Notes: generated by a model from the sequence alone, not told the origin. DNA of 64,000 bases from Arenicella chitinivorans (GCF_014651515.1 NZ_BMXA01000001.1:434001-498000); one strand, 5' to 3'; positions 45,390 through 55,498 are shown, numbered from the stretch's first letter. Translations and numbers: made by a program.

Positions 45390-46115
45390 CTATGCGTCGC
45401 GCTCGAGCTGTTCGACGTCGAAAGTGATGGTGCGTGATTTGCGTGACTCCTGTATCCGTAATGGCAGAAACTGATCGTCTGGAGAAAGCCAGAAAGTAAC
45501 GGTTCGTCCGGGGCGCAATTCACGTTCAAGCACGACTTTCACCACGTCTTTCTTGCCCACTGCGGTCTCAATTGTTTCCGTTTCCTTGCTGCGAAGTTTG
45601 TATCCGCGTATGCGTTTAGAACGGCCATCGACGACATAGGTGCTTTGGTCAGCAAAGCCTTCACCTTTCAGTAATGCCGCCGCAAACCAGAACATGCAGT
45701 TATCAAACAGTAAGCCGTCTGGCATGTCGAGCGAATCACCAGAATCAAAGTTCACCTTACGATCATGCCAGTCGTAGTCGACCTGATAGTCAGTTTTTCC
45801 AACCCGTCCACCACGGTAGGTTTTGGTTACTGCTTGCCCGTTTGCTATTTCGAATTCACAGGCTTCTTGCCGATTGCTGCCGATAATAATAGCGGCCATG
45901 CCTTGCGCCTTGGTAACCGACTCAATGACATACCCATTATCGGATTGCGTCAGGCTCGTTTCAACCTGCCCCAGCGTGGCGTTGCCGAACCGAGAGCTGT
46001 TCATCTTGATTGTGTAGCTGATGGACGTGTCTTCAAGCGGACTAGAATGAGCAGGTTGCGGCATGACGAAAAACGCGGCCAGCACCGCGACGCAAAAGGT
46101 GACTAATTTTGGCAA
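45390..46115 (-). CDS. DUF3108 periplasmic protein
   Basis: 241 residues with a signal peptide (KLVTFCVAVLAAFFVMPQPA, cleavage near HSS at about 25). The body is the DUF3108 domain: ISYTIKMNSSRFGNATLGQV, CMFWFAAALLKGEGF, and a C-terminal TVTFWLSPDDQFLPLRIQES, which is the most conserved part. Function unknown; predicted beta-rich and periplasmic. It follows purM-purN 44 bases downstream, an order seen in many gammaproteobacteria, and is probably co-transcribed with them. Confidence 0.87.
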   Translation of the reverse strand: MPKLVTFCVAVLAAFFVMPQPAHSSPLEDTSISYTIKMNSSRFGNATLGQVETSLTQSDNGYVIESVTKAQGMAAIIIGSNRQEACEFEIANGQAVTKTYRGGRVGKTDYQVDYDWHDRKVNFDSGDSLDMPDGLLFDNCMFWFAAALLKGEGFADQSTYVVDGRSKRIRGYKLRSKETETIETAVGKKDVVKVVLERELRPGRTVTFWLSPDDQFLPLRIQESRKSRTITFDVEQLERDA

Positions 46116-46159
46116 AATAGATGATGCGCGGATTGGTTATTAACGCGCTCTACGCTAAC

Positions 46160-46819
46160 TCAGAGGTCAAAGGTTTGCAACTGCTGGTCAGAGGTTTCAC
46201 CATCCAGTAATACTTTGCCATTGTGTTGTGAAAGTCGTTGCTCGGCGAACCACCGCGCCGCCAGCGGGTAGAGTTGGTGTTCTATTTTATGGATGCGCTG
46301 TTGCAGCTGGTCGGCATTGTCGTCCGAGCGAATTTTGAGCCGGCCTTGCAGAATGATCGGGCCGGCATCGACCTCGGGTACCACAAAGTGAATGGACGCA
46401 CCATGCCAGGTGTCCCCGGCATCGAGCGCCCGTTGGTGCGTATTGGTGCCAGGGTACTTAGGCAGTAGCGACGGGTGAATGTTAATCAGGCGGTGACGAA
46501 AATGGTTAACAAAATCTGCGGTCAGAATCCGCATAAATCCGGCCAGAATAACCAAGTCCGGGGTTGCCGCGTCAATCGCTCGCTGCAGCGCCCGATCAAA
46601 ATCATCGCGTGAGGGGTAAGCTTTGTGGTTGACCACTAGCGTGTCGATCCCGGCACGTGTGGCGCGCTCAAGACCAAAAGCCTCAGGCTTATTGCTGATA
46701 ACCAGTGCAATATCCAGAGGCAGCTGGCCTGCCTCAATCTGATCAATAAACGCTTGCAGATTGCTGCCGCCGCCAGAAATTAATACAACCGCTTTACAGC
46801 GCGCAGGAGTATTTATCAT
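46160..46819 (-). CDS. purN: Phosphoribosylglycinamide formyltransferase
   Basis: 219 residues. Transfers formyl from 10-formyl-THF to GAR in purine synthesis. Visible: VVLISGGGSNLQAFIDQIEA (phosphate-binding start), VILAGFMRILTADFVN, INIHPSLLPKYPGTNTHQRA (catalytic Asn-His region), and HFVVPEVDAGPIILQ (catalytic Asp). Six bases separate it from purM upstream, as is standard for the purMN operon. Confidence 0.96.
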   Translation of the reverse strand: MINTPARCKAVVLISGGGSNLQAFIDQIEAGQLPLDIALVISNKPEAFGLERATRAGIDTLVVNHKAYPSRDDFDRALQRAIDAATPDLVILAGFMRILTADFVNHFRHRLINIHPSLLPKYPGTNTHQRALDAGDTWHGASIHFVVPEVDAGPIILQGRLKIRSDDNADQLQQRIHKIEHQLYPLAARWFAEQRLSQHNGKVLLDGETSDQQLQTFDL

Positions 46820-46825
46820 GGGTGT

Positions 46826-47869
46826 TTAGACGATTTGAATCTGCGGATCTTTGGCGCCAGCGCGGATATCGCCGAGCAAGAAGGCGATTTCTCCGGCTGC
46901 GTTAAGGTGTGCAATTGCTTCGTCTGCGTGCTCGGGTTTCACCACCAAGATCATGCCTACACCACAGTTAAAGGTGCGGTACATCTCCTGTTGTTCTATA
47001 TTGGCTGTTTCCTGTAGCCAGCGAAACAGTGCAGGCCATTCCCAAGCAGATTCCTGTACGACCGCGTGGCAGTCTTGCGGCAAAACCCGATTCAGGTTGC
47101 CAGGGATGCCGCCGCCAGTGATGTGTGCCAGTGCATTAACCGGGATGGATTTCATCAGCGATAACACTGGGCGAACGTAGATGCGTGTTGGAGCCAGAAC
47201 TAGCTCGCTGAGCGCTTTGCCGTCCAGTTGCGTGTCAAGCGGTACTTGGTAGGTATCAATTACTTTACGTATCAGCGAATACCCGTTGGAGTGTGCTCCC
47301 GATGAAGCCAGACCAATTAGTACGTCGCCACTGGCCACTTTCGAGCCATCAATAATTTCCGATTTCTCGACCGCGCCGACGCAAAAACCAGCCAGATCGT
47401 ATTCGCCCGCTTGGTACATGCCGGGCATCTCTGCCGTTTCGCCACCAATCAAGGCAGCATTCGCCTGTACACAGCCTTCGCCGATGCCCGTGACGACTTG
47501 CGCAGCGATTTCTGGCGTTAGCTTGCCGGTCGCAAAATAGTCTAAGAAGAACAGTGGTTCCGCGCCCTGCACCAGTACGTCGTTGACACACATGGCAACC
47601 AGATCAATGCCGATGGTGTCATGCTTGTTAAGATCGAACGCCAATTTCAACTTAGTGCCAACGCCATCGGTGCCGGACACCAAAATGGGTTCCTCGTAAC
47701 CTTTTGGAATCTGAAACAGCGCGCCGAAGCCGCCGAGCCCGCTTAAGCTGCCTTCGCGTTGTGTGCGCTTGGCAACGGGTTTGATAACATCAATAAACGC
47801 ATCTCCGGCGTCAATGTCGACACCAGCATCGCGATAACTTAAAGAATCGGGTTTATCAGATTGAGACAC
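46826..47869 (-). CDS. purM: Phosphoribosylformylglycinamidine cyclo-ligase
   Basis: 347 residues. AIR synthetase, converting FGAM and ATP to AIR. Diagnostic blocks: [66 protein letters not shown] and [17 protein letters not shown]. It leads the purM-purN-DUF3108 transcript. GGAGGC/GCCTCC (47900-47914) is a small palindrome 31 bases upstream of the ATG that could be an operator or leader hairpin; no PurR box was recognised. A phosphatidyltransferase gene is divergent. Confidence 0.97.
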   Translation of the reverse strand: MSQSDKPDSLSYRDAGVDIDAGDAFIDVIKPVAKRTQREGSLSGLGGFGALFQIPKGYEEPILVSGTDGVGTKLKLAFDLNKHDTIGIDLVAMCVNDVLVQGAEPLFFLDYFATGKLTPEIAAQVVTGIGEGCVQANAALIGGETAEMPGMYQAGEYDLAGFCVGAVEKSEIIDGSKVASGDVLIGLASSGAHSNGYSLIRKVIDTYQVPLDTQLDGKALSELVLAPTRIYVRPVLSLMKSIPVNALAHITGGGIPGNLNRVLPQDCHAVVQESAWEWPALFRWLQETANIEQQEMYRTFNCGVGMILVVKPEHADEAIAHLNAAGEIAFLLGDIRAGAKDPQIQIV

Positions 47870-48023
47870 GATTTCGTTCTCCGGTTACGGTTGCAGCCTG
47901 GAGGCGATGCCTCCCATCATAGGGGCGCTATTGTAGCGGTTTCACTAACGGTTGTGTATCGAATAAAACGCGGAGATAATTGATACTTCGTCTGTGCAAA
48001 GGCGCCAGAATCGTATTACGCTA

Positions 48024-48578
48024 ATGATCTATATTCCAAACCTGTTAACGCTTGCTCGCATCGGCCTGGTGCCGTGGTTGTTGGTGTTGTTACAAGAATC
48101 AGAATTCGGCTGGTCACTGGCCGTATTTGTGATTGCAGGCATTACCGATGGCTTGGATGGTTATATCGCCAAGCGTTTCAATGCTCGCAGCAAGCTCGGT
48201 GCAATATTGGACCCCGTGGCGGACAAAGCCTTGCTCGTCAGCGCGTATGTCATGCTGTCGGTGATGGGGCTGATTCCGTTCTGGTTGATGGTTGCTGTGG
48301 TGTTTCGTGATGTGGTGATAGTCGGCGGTTACCTAATCATGGTGTTGTTCTTTGGCGCAGTTCAGATGCAGCCCTTGAAAATCAGCAAATTGAACACATT
48401 CTTTCAGATCAGTTACATTGGTCTGGCGTTATGCGCACTTGCTTGGCAGTTGCAACTAAGTACATTGATCCACTGGGTTGGGTATTTGGTGCTCGTTACC
48501 AGCGTGGTGAGTGGTTTGGCGTATGTTTATATCTGGTCGGTTAAAGCGACCAACCGTATTGAGGAGTCTCATCTGTAA
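48024..48578 (+). CDS. CDP-alcohol phosphatidyltransferase family membrane protein
   Basis: 184 residues from ATG 48024 (a GTG at 47994 would add ten residues; neither has a strong ribosome site). The start IPNLLTLARIGLVPWLLVLL is typical of PgsA-like enzymes. The catalytic motif is seen as DGLDGYIAKRFNARSKLGAI followed by LDPVADK, matching DGxxAR-x8-GxxxD-xxxD with AK for AR. Five to six membrane helices. Such enzymes join CDP-diacylglycerol to an alcohol, for example glycerol-3-phosphate. Whether it is PgsA or a second, cardiolipin-synthase-like paralogue is not clear. The stop overlaps the hda start (TAATG). Confidence 0.85.
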   Translation: MIYIPNLLTLARIGLVPWLLVLLQESEFGWSLAVFVIAGITDGLDGYIAKRFNARSKLGAILDPVADKALLVSAYVMLSVMGLIPFWLMVAVVFRDVVIVGGYLIMVLFFGAVQMQPLKISKLNTFFQISYIGLALCALAWQLQLSTLIHWVGYLVLVTSVVSGLAYVYIWSVKATNRIEESHL

Positions 48579-49303
48579 TGGTGTCTACCGAGACGGCATC
48601 GGGTCAGCTTGCGCTGGCGATTGCTGCACAGGATAAAGCTAGTTTCGATAATTTCTGGACTGGAAGTAACACAGAGCTCGTTAAGGCATTGCAAGCCATG
48701 ACCGGGGTAGAGGGCGCGCGCGTGACCTATTTATATGGTCCGCCAGGCGCCGGAAAGAGTCACTTGCTATTCGCCACGCTGCGTATGGCCGAACGTGGTA
48801 AACAGCCCGGCAGTTTTCAGCCATTATCGAATCCGCACGTCAGCGCCGAAATGCTAGAGATGGTGGATCCGGCACAACTTGTTTGTCTCGACGATGTGCA
48901 CCTTTGGAGCGGGGACGCAGTGAAAGAGCGGGCATTATTTGCCTTATTCGAACGGATCAAACACGCTGGTGGACGGTTATTGGTCACCGCGGCGCAGCCA
49001 CCCGAGAAAAGCGGCTTCGGGTTGCGTGATCTGGTGAGCCGTTTGTCAAGCGGACTTATCTACCCCTTGCATGAGCTGAATGATACGCAAATGCTGGCAG
49101 CTTTGTCGCTGCGTGCTGAGCAAAGAGGTTTGTCAGTTACAACGGATGTATTCAAATACTTGTTGAGCCGAATGTCACGAGATACGACGGCAATTTTTGG
49201 GGTGTTGGATGATATTGATCGCGCCTCACTGGCGGAGCAGCGCCGTGTCACAATTCCGTTCATTCAACAACTGCTAAAGCGCGCAGAAGACGAACCAAAC
49301 TAA
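48578..49303 (+). CDS. hda: DnaA regulatory inactivator Hda
   Basis: 241 residues. Hda binds the DNA-loaded beta clamp and stimulates ATP hydrolysis by DnaA, preventing re-initiation. The N-terminal clamp-binding motif is seen as GQLALAIAA, followed by FDNFWTGSN. The AAA+ part has Walker A LYGPPGAGKSHLLFA and Walker B-like LVCLDDVHLWSGD. It lacks the DnaA DNA-binding domain. Translation is coupled to the upstream phosphatidyltransferase gene (TAATG). Its end overlaps the convergent wrbA-like gene by four bases. Confidence 0.92.
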   Translation: MVSTETASGQLALAIAAQDKASFDNFWTGSNTELVKALQAMTGVEGARVTYLYGPPGAGKSHLLFATLRMAERGKQPGSFQPLSNPHVSAEMLEMVDPAQLVCLDDVHLWSGDAVKERALFALFERIKHAGGRLLVTAAQPPEKSGFGLRDLVSRLSSGLIYPLHELNDTQMLAALSLRAEQRGLSVTTDVFKYLLSRMSRDTTAIFGVLDDIDRASLAEQRRVTIPFIQQLLKRAEDEPN

Positions 49304-49890
49304 GCTGAATTGGCTAACTTGACCGCGAGTGTGGCGATGCGTTTGCCCAGCGCGAGGCTGAGTGTTTTTTCTTCATCTGAAATTGGGCGCGAATTACTCG
49401 GTCCAGCAACATGGCTGGCACCATAAGGTGTGCCACCAGACTCAGTGTTCGACAATGCGGATTCGGTAAACGGAATGCCAGTGATGAGCATGCCATGATG
49501 CATGAGTGGAATAATCATGGATAACAACGTGGCTTCCTGACCGCCGTGCATCGACGAGGACGAGGTGAACACGCCAGCTGGCTTGCCTGCCAGCGTGCCA
49601 TTCACCCAGAGGCTTGAGGTTCCGTCTAAAAAATGCTTCAGTGCGGCAGTCATATTGCCAAAGCGGGTCGGACTCCCGATGATCAATGCGTCGCATTCGA
49701 GCAAATCCTGTGGTGCCACACAGAGGTCGCCTGACTCTCGAACGGGAGCGGGCTGATCGTCGGTGCCGACCGGTGGCACCATTCGTAGTACTGCCTGGCA
49801 GTGGTTCACCGACTCGACCCCGCGCGCGATCAGGCGCGCCATCTTCTGGGTTGAGCCGAGGCGTGTATCGTAGACAATCAGGATGTTCAT
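49300..49890 (-). CDS. wrbA: NAD(P)H:quinone oxidoreductase, WrbA type
   Basis: 196 residues. FMN-dependent flavodoxin-fold quinone reductase. FMN-phosphate loop region ILIVYDTRLGSTQKMARLIA, then DALIIGSPTRFGNMTAALKH and VFTSSSSMHGGQEATLLSMI, all typical of WrbA. The name follows family membership. It forms a two-gene unit with the ArsC-like gene (four-base overlap at 49887-49890), as in Pseudomonas relatives where both lie near hda. Confidence 0.92.
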   Translation of the reverse strand: MNILIVYDTRLGSTQKMARLIARGVESVNHCQAVLRMVPPVGTDDQPAPVRESGDLCVAPQDLLECDALIIGSPTRFGNMTAALKHFLDGTSSLWVNGTLAGKPAGVFTSSSSMHGGQEATLLSMIIPLMHHGMLITGIPFTESALSNTESGGTPYGASHVAGPSNSRPISDEEKTLSLALGKRIATLAVKLANSA

Positions 49891-50237
49891 GGAAGAATTT
49901 CGAGTACTGCTTCCGGTGGCCGTCCAAGTGCAATCCGGTCACCGGCAACCACGATTGGGCGTTCGATTAACTTTGGATGCGTGATCATGGCGTCAATTAA
50001 TTGATTGCGTGTCAGTGTGTCATTGTTGAGTCCCAGCTCCTTGTATTCCGCTTCGTTCCTGCGCATTAGCTGACGCGGTTCCATGTCGAGTCCACGCAGG
50101 ATGCTGTCCAGCTCTTGGTGCGACGGCGGGGTATCAAGGTACTTTACAATCTCTGGTTGAATCCCGCGTTCGGTGAGCAGTTCCAGTGTTTGTCGGGACT
50201 TGGAACATCTTGGGTTATGATAGATAACAATTTTCAT
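49887..50237 (-). CDS. ArsC-family (glutaredoxin-type) arsenate reductase-like protein
   Basis: 116 residues. The thioredoxin-fold start IYHNPRCSKSRQTLELL contains the active Cys11 of the ArsC type, followed by LMRRNEAEYKELGLNNDTL and HPKLIERPIVVAGDRIALGR. The family includes glutaredoxin-dependent arsenate reductases and YfgD-like proteins of other roles; absence of other ars genes nearby argues for a housekeeping YfgD-like function. It lies directly upstream of wrbA with overlapping stop and start. Confidence 0.9.
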   Translation of the reverse strand: MKIVIYHNPRCSKSRQTLELLTERGIQPEIVKYLDTPPSHQELDSILRGLDMEPRQLMRRNEAEYKELGLNNDTLTRNQLIDAMITHPKLIERPIVVAGDRIALGRPPEAVLEILP

Positions 50238-50262
50238 ACGGATTTAGATGGATAGCTGATTC

Positions 50263-51150
50263 ATGGCTGATTATTGGTTAAAGAAAGTGCTAATTCAACT
50301 CTGGGAAGTCCCCATCGCGGTGATTCGTCGCTTTGGCACGGATCGATTGCTTCGGCATGCAGCGGCACTGGCATTTAGCTCTTTGTTGGCTCTGGCACCG
50401 ATGGCCGCAATTGTCTTCTCTTTGTTCTCGCTGTTTTCAGGGTTTGAAGAAATGGCCGTTAATCTCGAGAACTTTATTTATCAGTTTCTGCTGCCAACAG
50501 CGGGGAATGAGCTGAAGTCGTATTTTGCTGAGTTTGCAGATCAGGCTGGCAAACTCACTTTGTTTGGACTGTTCTTCTTTCTGCTCACTGCGTTAATTTT
50601 GCTTGCCAGTATTGAACAGTCATTTAACGATATCTGGCGGGTCGACAAAGGGCGCCCATTCGCTGCCCGCTTGACCGTCTACTGGGCGATGCTGTCGCTG
50701 GGCCCTTTTTTGATGGGGGGCAGTTTAACCTTGTCGACGTATTTATTGTCAATGTCGATCGGAAACTCGGGCGAATTGCATTCAATGGGGCTGAGTATCC
50801 TGCCGTTTGTATTGCAGGTCTTGGCGTTCCTAATGTTGTACTTGATTATGCCAAACGTGCGTGTCAGTACTGTGCATGCGCTCACCGGTGCTTTGGTGGC
50901 GGCCGTGTTGTTTGAAGTGACCAAGGGTCTATTCTCACGCTATATTGCCAACTATGCTGATTACGATGTGGTCTACGGCGCGCTGTCGACGTTACCCATT
51001 CTATTGGTCTGGGTGTATTTATCTTGGGTTGTGACGCTGATTGGCGCAGAACTGGTTGCCGTGTTGCAGGAGCGACACTTGCTTGAGATCGAGGTTGGTG
51101 ACTTATTTCACTCAGCGGAGAGTGCGCCAGTCGAAGAGTCTGAAAATTGA
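50263..51150 (+). CDS. yihY: YihY/BrkB-family inner-membrane protein
   Basis: 295 residues with about six membrane segments. Family blocks: DRLLRHAAALAFSSLLALAP, then SIEQSFNDIWRVDKGRPFAA and ANYADYDVVYGALSTLPILL, followed by LVWVYLSWVVTLIGAELVAV. YihY was once called RNase BN and BrkB-like proteins were linked to serum resistance; neither role is firm for YihY, and the function is unsettled. The acidic tail is cytoplasmic. It is divergent from the ArsC-like gene and convergent with the lytic transglycosylase gene, two bases apart. Confidence 0.92.
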   Translation: MADYWLKKVLIQLWEVPIAVIRRFGTDRLLRHAAALAFSSLLALAPMAAIVFSLFSLFSGFEEMAVNLENFIYQFLLPTAGNELKSYFAEFADQAGKLTLFGLFFFLLTALILLASIEQSFNDIWRVDKGRPFAARLTVYWAMLSLGPFLMGGSLTLSTYLLSMSIGNSGELHSMGLSILPFVLQVLAFLMLYLIMPNVRVSTVHALTGALVAAVLFEVTKGLFSRYIANYADYDVVYGALSTLPILLVWVYLSWVVTLIGAELVAVLQERHLLEIEVGDLFHSAESAPVEESEN

Positions 51151-51152
51151 GT

Positions 51153-51920
51153 CTAATTTAATGGTGCGCCGGACGGAAGCCCCGTCCCAATGTCGTTAAC
51201 CGCCATTTCTGCCGTCGGTAGGCGTCGTGAATACCGATCTGACTTGAACTCCCATTGTCGTGCCAGGCGACCGAGTACCTTACGCGGATATTTTTGGCGA
51301 CCCAAAGACCCGTTGTACGCAGCGAGTGCATCTTCTAGCTTCGTATGTTTATTCATGTAGTGTCGCAAAATTGCGCAGCCATAACGTAGACTAACCAATG
51401 GGTTGTATAGGTCATCATCGGGTCGACCGTATACATCTTTCCAAAATGGCATTATCTGCATAAGCCCCTGTGCGCCCGCATTCGACAGGGCATAACGGTC
51501 AAAATTGCTCTCGATGTCGATCACGGCGAGAACCAGTTGCGGGTCCAGGCCGGCTGCGTGGGCCTCACTGTGAACGGCTTTGAGTAAACGAATACGGTAA
51601 AACGGGTTCGGAATGCGCTGTACCAGCTTGTCAGACATGGTGGACAACCAGACCAAGGAATCCAGGTCGGTGCGTTGTTCATGCACGTCCTGTGTCGCTT
51701 GCTGCAAAGCTTGAATCAACGCTGGGTCCGTTGTTTCGACGCGCGCGGGTTCGACACGGAAAGTGTCAGCTTGTGCGAGCGGGATCTGCCCAGAATTGAC
51801 GATGACCACTGTCGCGATGAGCCCAAACAAGCGCCATGCGAGTCGCGACGCATACTTGAGTGCTGTGCGGATCAGCTCGATATTTTCTGTTTTTATTCTA
51901 AGCACTGCTACCCCTAGCAT
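51153..51920 (-). CDS. Lytic transglycosylase (SLT domain)
   Basis: 255 residues. A membrane or signal segment (LAWRLFGLIATVVIVNSGQI, ending in AQA at about 52) sends the domain to the periplasm. The SLT catalytic region has Glu in LVLAVIDIESNFDRYALSNA, then AQGLMQIMPFWKDVYGRPDD and ALAAYNGSLGRQKYP. It cleaves peptidoglycan, leaving 1,6-anhydro ends. It lies 23 bases downstream of proS in the same direction, an arrangement also found in Pseudomonas. Confidence 0.9.
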   Translation of the reverse strand: MLGVAVLRIKTENIELIRTALKYASRLAWRLFGLIATVVIVNSGQIPLAQADTFRVEPARVETTDPALIQALQQATQDVHEQRTDLDSLVWLSTMSDKLVQRIPNPFYRIRLLKAVHSEAHAAGLDPQLVLAVIDIESNFDRYALSNAGAQGLMQIMPFWKDVYGRPDDDLYNPLVSLRYGCAILRHYMNKHTKLEDALAAYNGSLGRQKYPRKVLGRLARQWEFKSDRYSRRLPTAEMAVNDIGTGLPSGAPLN

Positions 51921-51943
51921 GATGCTACCCCTACCAATTAAGC

Positions 51944-53671
51944 CTAGTCTTTTAGCATACGATCCAGCAAAAACTCAACGATGCCATTTTGTGGCACGTC
52001 TTCTGCGGTGTCTTTACGTCGGTTTTTATATTCGATAGTGCCGTTTGCCAAACTTTTGTCACCAACGACCACGCGATGCGGAACCCCGATCAAATCCGCA
52101 TCAGCGAACATAATGCCGGGCCGTTCATTGCGGTCGTCTAATAACACTTCCATGCCATGTTGTTGCATGGTGCTATACAGTTCATCGCAGGTGGTTTTGA
52201 CAGCGTCGGACTTGTGATACCCGATTGGCGTGATGACCAGTTGGAATGGGGCCATACTATCAGGCCAAAGTATGCCGCGTGCATCATGGTTTTGTTCGAT
52301 CGCCGATGCGACGATGCGAGAGACGCCGATGCCGTAACAACCCATGGGCATTACCACCGCTTTGCCGTTATTGTCGAGGCAGGTCGCGTTCATCGCTTCA
52401 CTGTACTTGGTGCCAAGTTGAAAAATATGGCCGACTTCAATGCCGCGCGTGATGGACAATTGATCTTCTTCGTTATTGTGATCAGCTCGTGCACACTGAT
52501 CGCCGGCCACGACAGAGCGTAAATCGAAAACCTCTGGTTCAGCACAGTCGCGACCCCAATTGACGCCCGTAAAGTGAACACCATCTTGGTTTGCACCGCA
52601 GACAAAATCCGCGAGGTTGGCTGCGGAGCGGTCCGCCACCACGGGGACGGCGAGCTCGACCACGCCGATCGAGCCAGGCGCACAGCCAATGGTTTGTTTG
52701 ATTTCATCATCCGTAGCCCAGACCAGAGGGTCGGCGACCAGCGGATGCTTCTGCGCTTTAATTTCGTTTAACTCGTGATCTCCACGTAGTACCAATGCGA
52801 CGAGCCCACCTTCTGCGCCTTGGACCAGTAGTGTTTTGACGGTATTGGATGCGTTTATATCAAGAAAGCGTGAGACCTGATCGATGGTCGTTTGATCTGG
52901 CGTGTCAACCTTGGTCAGCGCGTGCGCCGCTTCTGGTCGCGGCCCGCCGACTGCCAACGCTTCCGCCAGCTCGACGTTCGCCGCATATTCATATTTGTCA
53001 CACACAGCGATGGCGTCTTCACCGGAGTCTGCTAGCACGTGAAATTCGTGCGATGCGTTGCCTCCAATGCTGCCGGTGTCGGCTTCGACGGCGCGAAAAT
53101 GCAATCCCAATCGTGTGAAAATTCGACTGTAAGTGTCAAACATTAAGTCGTATGTTTGTCCTAGGCTGTCGGAATCCAGATGAAATGAATACGCGTCTTT
53201 CATGATGAACTCACGCGCGCGCATGACGCCGAAGCGTGGTCGACGTTCATCTCGGAATTTGGTTTGAATCTGATAAAAATTCGCAGGCAATTGCTTGTAG
53301 CTGCGGATCTCATTGCTGATCAGAGACGTAATCACTTCTTCGTGTGTTGGGCCTAGGCAAAAGTCACGATTGTGTCGATCCTGCATGCGCAGCAATTCAC
53401 CACCATATTGCTCCCAGCGACCGCTCTCTTGCCATAATTCGGCCGGTTGAACCGTGGGCATTAATACTTCCTGCGCCCCAGCACGGTCCATTTCTTCCCG
53501 CACAATGTTTTCAACTTTACGTAAAACACGCAATCCAACGGGCAACCAATTGTAGATTCCGGCCGCCACTTTACGGATCATGCCCGCACGCAACATGAGT
53601 TGATGGCTGATGACCTCGGCGTCGGCCGGGGTTTCTTTTAAGGTGGAAAGTAAAAAATTGCTGGTTCGCAT
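51944..53671 (-). CDS. proS: Prolyl-tRNA synthetase
   Basis: 575 residues from ATG 53671; an extension to 53716 adds non-conserved residues. Bacterial-type ProRS with an editing (INS) insert between class II motifs 2 and 3. Visible: [20 protein letters not shown] start, motif 1 region [20 protein letters not shown], motif 2 [55 protein letters not shown], and motif 3 [19 protein letters not shown]. Anticodon-binding domain at the C-terminus. A small hairpin followed by T residues lies about 100 bases upstream on the coding strand. Confidence 0.97.
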   Translation of the reverse strand: MRTSNFLLSTLKETPADAEVISHQLMLRAGMIRKVAAGIYNWLPVGLRVLRKVENIVREEMDRAGAQEVLMPTVQPAELWQESGRWEQYGGELLRMQDRHNRDFCLGPTHEEVITSLISNEIRSYKQLPANFYQIQTKFRDERRPRFGVMRAREFIMKDAYSFHLDSDSLGQTYDLMFDTYSRIFTRLGLHFRAVEADTGSIGGNASHEFHVLADSGEDAIAVCDKYEYAANVELAEALAVGGPRPEAAHALTKVDTPDQTTIDQVSRFLDINASNTVKTLLVQGAEGGLVALVLRGDHELNEIKAQKHPLVADPLVWATDDEIKQTIGCAPGSIGVVELAVPVVADRSAANLADFVCGANQDGVHFTGVNWGRDCAEPEVFDLRSVVAGDQCARADHNNEEDQLSITRGIEVGHIFQLGTKYSEAMNATCLDNNGKAVVMPMGCYGIGVSRIVASAIEQNHDARGILWPDSMAPFQLVITPIGYHKSDAVKTTCDELYSTMQQHGMEVLLDDRNERPGIMFADADLIGVPHRVVVGDKSLANGTIEYKNRRKDTAEDVPQNGIVEFLLDRMLKD

Positions 53672-53766
53672 GTCGTCTAAAAGCGTATTTGGAAAAAATA
53701 AGTCGGTGCGGATCACAGAGGATACATCACAGGGAACCGTTGATTTTAATTTAAATGGTGATAAAA

Positions 53767-53786
53767 ATCAGGCGTTTCGACCTGAT
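53767..53786 (-). other. Hairpin with T-tract upstream of proS
   Basis: On the minus strand ATCAGG (53786-53781) pairs with CCTGAT (53772-53767), followed by TTTTATC. It lies 96 bases before the proS ATG. If the promoter is further upstream it could act as an attenuator; otherwise it only blocks antisense transcripts from the fumarase side. Confidence 0.35.
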
Positions 53787-53935
53787 ATTTAATGCGCTGC
53801 GCAGCCTTTTTGATGGATAGGCATAAATACTGCACAGTCGCGCTAGTGATGCCTAATCTTGGCGAGGTTTGCTAAACTACAGGGCGTCTGAGGCTAGAGT
53901 CCTTCAGTCGTCAATTTCACTACGCTAAAAGTACT

Positions 53936-55462
53936 ATGACTACTATAAAACAAGAAGATTTGATCGCCAGTGTGGCCGATGCGCTGCAGTTTATCTCCTA
54001 CTATCATCCCAAGGATTTTATTGACGCGATGCACGATGCGTATTTGAAGGAAGAGTCGCAGGCCGCGAAAGACGCCATCGCGCAGATTCTAATTAACTCC
54101 AAGATGTGCGCTGAAGGCCGACGTCCGATTTGTCAGGATACGGGTATTGTGACCGTCTTTGCGAAGATTGGGATGGACGTTAGCTGGGATGCTGAGCTGT
54201 CCGTGACCGATATGATCAATGAAGGGGTACGACAAGCGTATCAGCATCCAGACAACGTCTTGCGTGCGTCAATCCTGGCTGATCCTTTAGGTGCACGTAA
54301 GAACACCGGCGACAACACGCCGGCGGTTATTCACTACGAAGTGGTTGAAGGCGACAAAGTCGAGATTGATGTCGCTGCCAAAGGTGGTGGTTCTGAAAAT
54401 AAATCGAAGATGGTGATGTTGAACCCGAGTGACGACCTAGTGGATTGGGTGCTCAAAACGTTGCCGACTATGGGTGCAGGGTGGTGTCCACCAGGCATGC
54501 TGGGTATTGGTGTCGGTGGCACTGCCGAGAAGTCTGCGGTATTGGCGAAAGAAGTCCTTATGGAGCCAATTGATATTCATGAACTGATCGCCCGTGGACC
54601 ACAATCACGATTGGAAGAACTGCGCATCGAGATATTCGAGAAAGCCAATCAGTTGGGTATTGGTGCGCAAGGCCTGGGTGGTTTGACCACTGTGCTGGAC
54701 GTAAAAATTAAGGACTACCCGACTCATGCTGCGTCAAAGCCGGTGACTATGATTCCAAACTGTGCGGCCACACGCCACGCGCACTTTGTACTGGACGGCA
54801 GCGGTCCGTCTTTACAAACCCCGCCAGATCTAAGCGACTGGCCGAGCATTACATGGGATGCGGGGCCAAGCGCCCGTCATGTCAACCTGGATACCGTTAC
54901 AAAAGCCGATATGCTGGAATGGCAACCGGGGGAAACACTGCTCTTGTCTGGCAAGCTTCTAACCGGCCGAGACGCAGCGCATAAACGCATTCAGTCGCTG
55001 CTGGACAGTGGTGAAGGTCTGCCAGACGGCGTCGATTTTACCAATCGCTTTATTTACTACGTTGGCCCGGTTGACGCAGTACGTGATGAAGCAGTCGGTC
55101 CAGCCGGTCCAACCACAGCAACGCGCATGGACAAATTTACCGATATGATGCTTGAACAGACAGGCTTGATCGGTATGGTTGGAAAGGCAGAGCGTGGCCC
55201 AGCAACGGTTGACTCCATCGCCAAGCACCAATCCGTGTACCTAATGGCAGTCGGTGGCGCAGCGTATCTGGTATCTAAAGCGATTACGGACGCCAAAGTA
55301 ATCGCGTTTCCAGAACTGGGCATGGAGGCCATTCATGAGTTTACGGTCAAGGACATGCCCGTGACAGTGGCAGTTGATACGCGCGGCGAAGCGGTACATA
55401 CCACTGGCCCGGCCAAATGGAAGAGTATTATTTCAGACCGTATAAAGGTTGAAGTTGCCTAG
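53936..55462 (+). CDS. Fumarate hydratase class I (iron-sulphur)
   Basis: 508 residues, class I single-chain type like FumA/FumB. Reversible hydration of fumarate to malate with a [4Fe-4S] cluster. Cluster cysteines are in RRPICQDTGIVTVFA, AGWCPPGMLGIGVGG and TMIPNCAATRHAHF. The C-terminal beta domain shows TGRDAAHKRIQSLLDSGEGL and GPTTATRMDKFTDMMLEQ. Oxygen-sensitive in E. coli. It is divergent from proS across 264 bases and stands alone. The choice between fumA and fumB names has no meaning here. Confidence 0.95.
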   Translation: MTTIKQEDLIASVADALQFISYYHPKDFIDAMHDAYLKEESQAAKDAIAQILINSKMCAEGRRPICQDTGIVTVFAKIGMDVSWDAELSVTDMINEGVRQAYQHPDNVLRASILADPLGARKNTGDNTPAVIHYEVVEGDKVEIDVAAKGGGSENKSKMVMLNPSDDLVDWVLKTLPTMGAGWCPPGMLGIGVGGTAEKSAVLAKEVLMEPIDIHELIARGPQSRLEELRIEIFEKANQLGIGAQGLGGLTTVLDVKIKDYPTHAASKPVTMIPNCAATRHAHFVLDGSGPSLQTPPDLSDWPSITWDAGPSARHVNLDTVTKADMLEWQPGETLLLSGKLLTGRDAAHKRIQSLLDSGEGLPDGVDFTNRFIYYVGPVDAVRDEAVGPAGPTTATRMDKFTDMMLEQTGLIGMVGKAERGPATVDSIAKHQSVYLMAVGGAAYLVSKAITDAKVIAFPELGMEAIHEFTVKDMPVTVAVDTRGEAVHTTGPAKWKSIISDRIKVEVA

Positions 55463-55498
55463 GCGCTGAGACGAAGGAAGCTTCAGCATAGGAAAATA

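Noticed and set aside
53672-53716. N-terminal extension of ProS
   Set aside because: ProRS normally starts with the RTSNFLL segment encoded at 53671.
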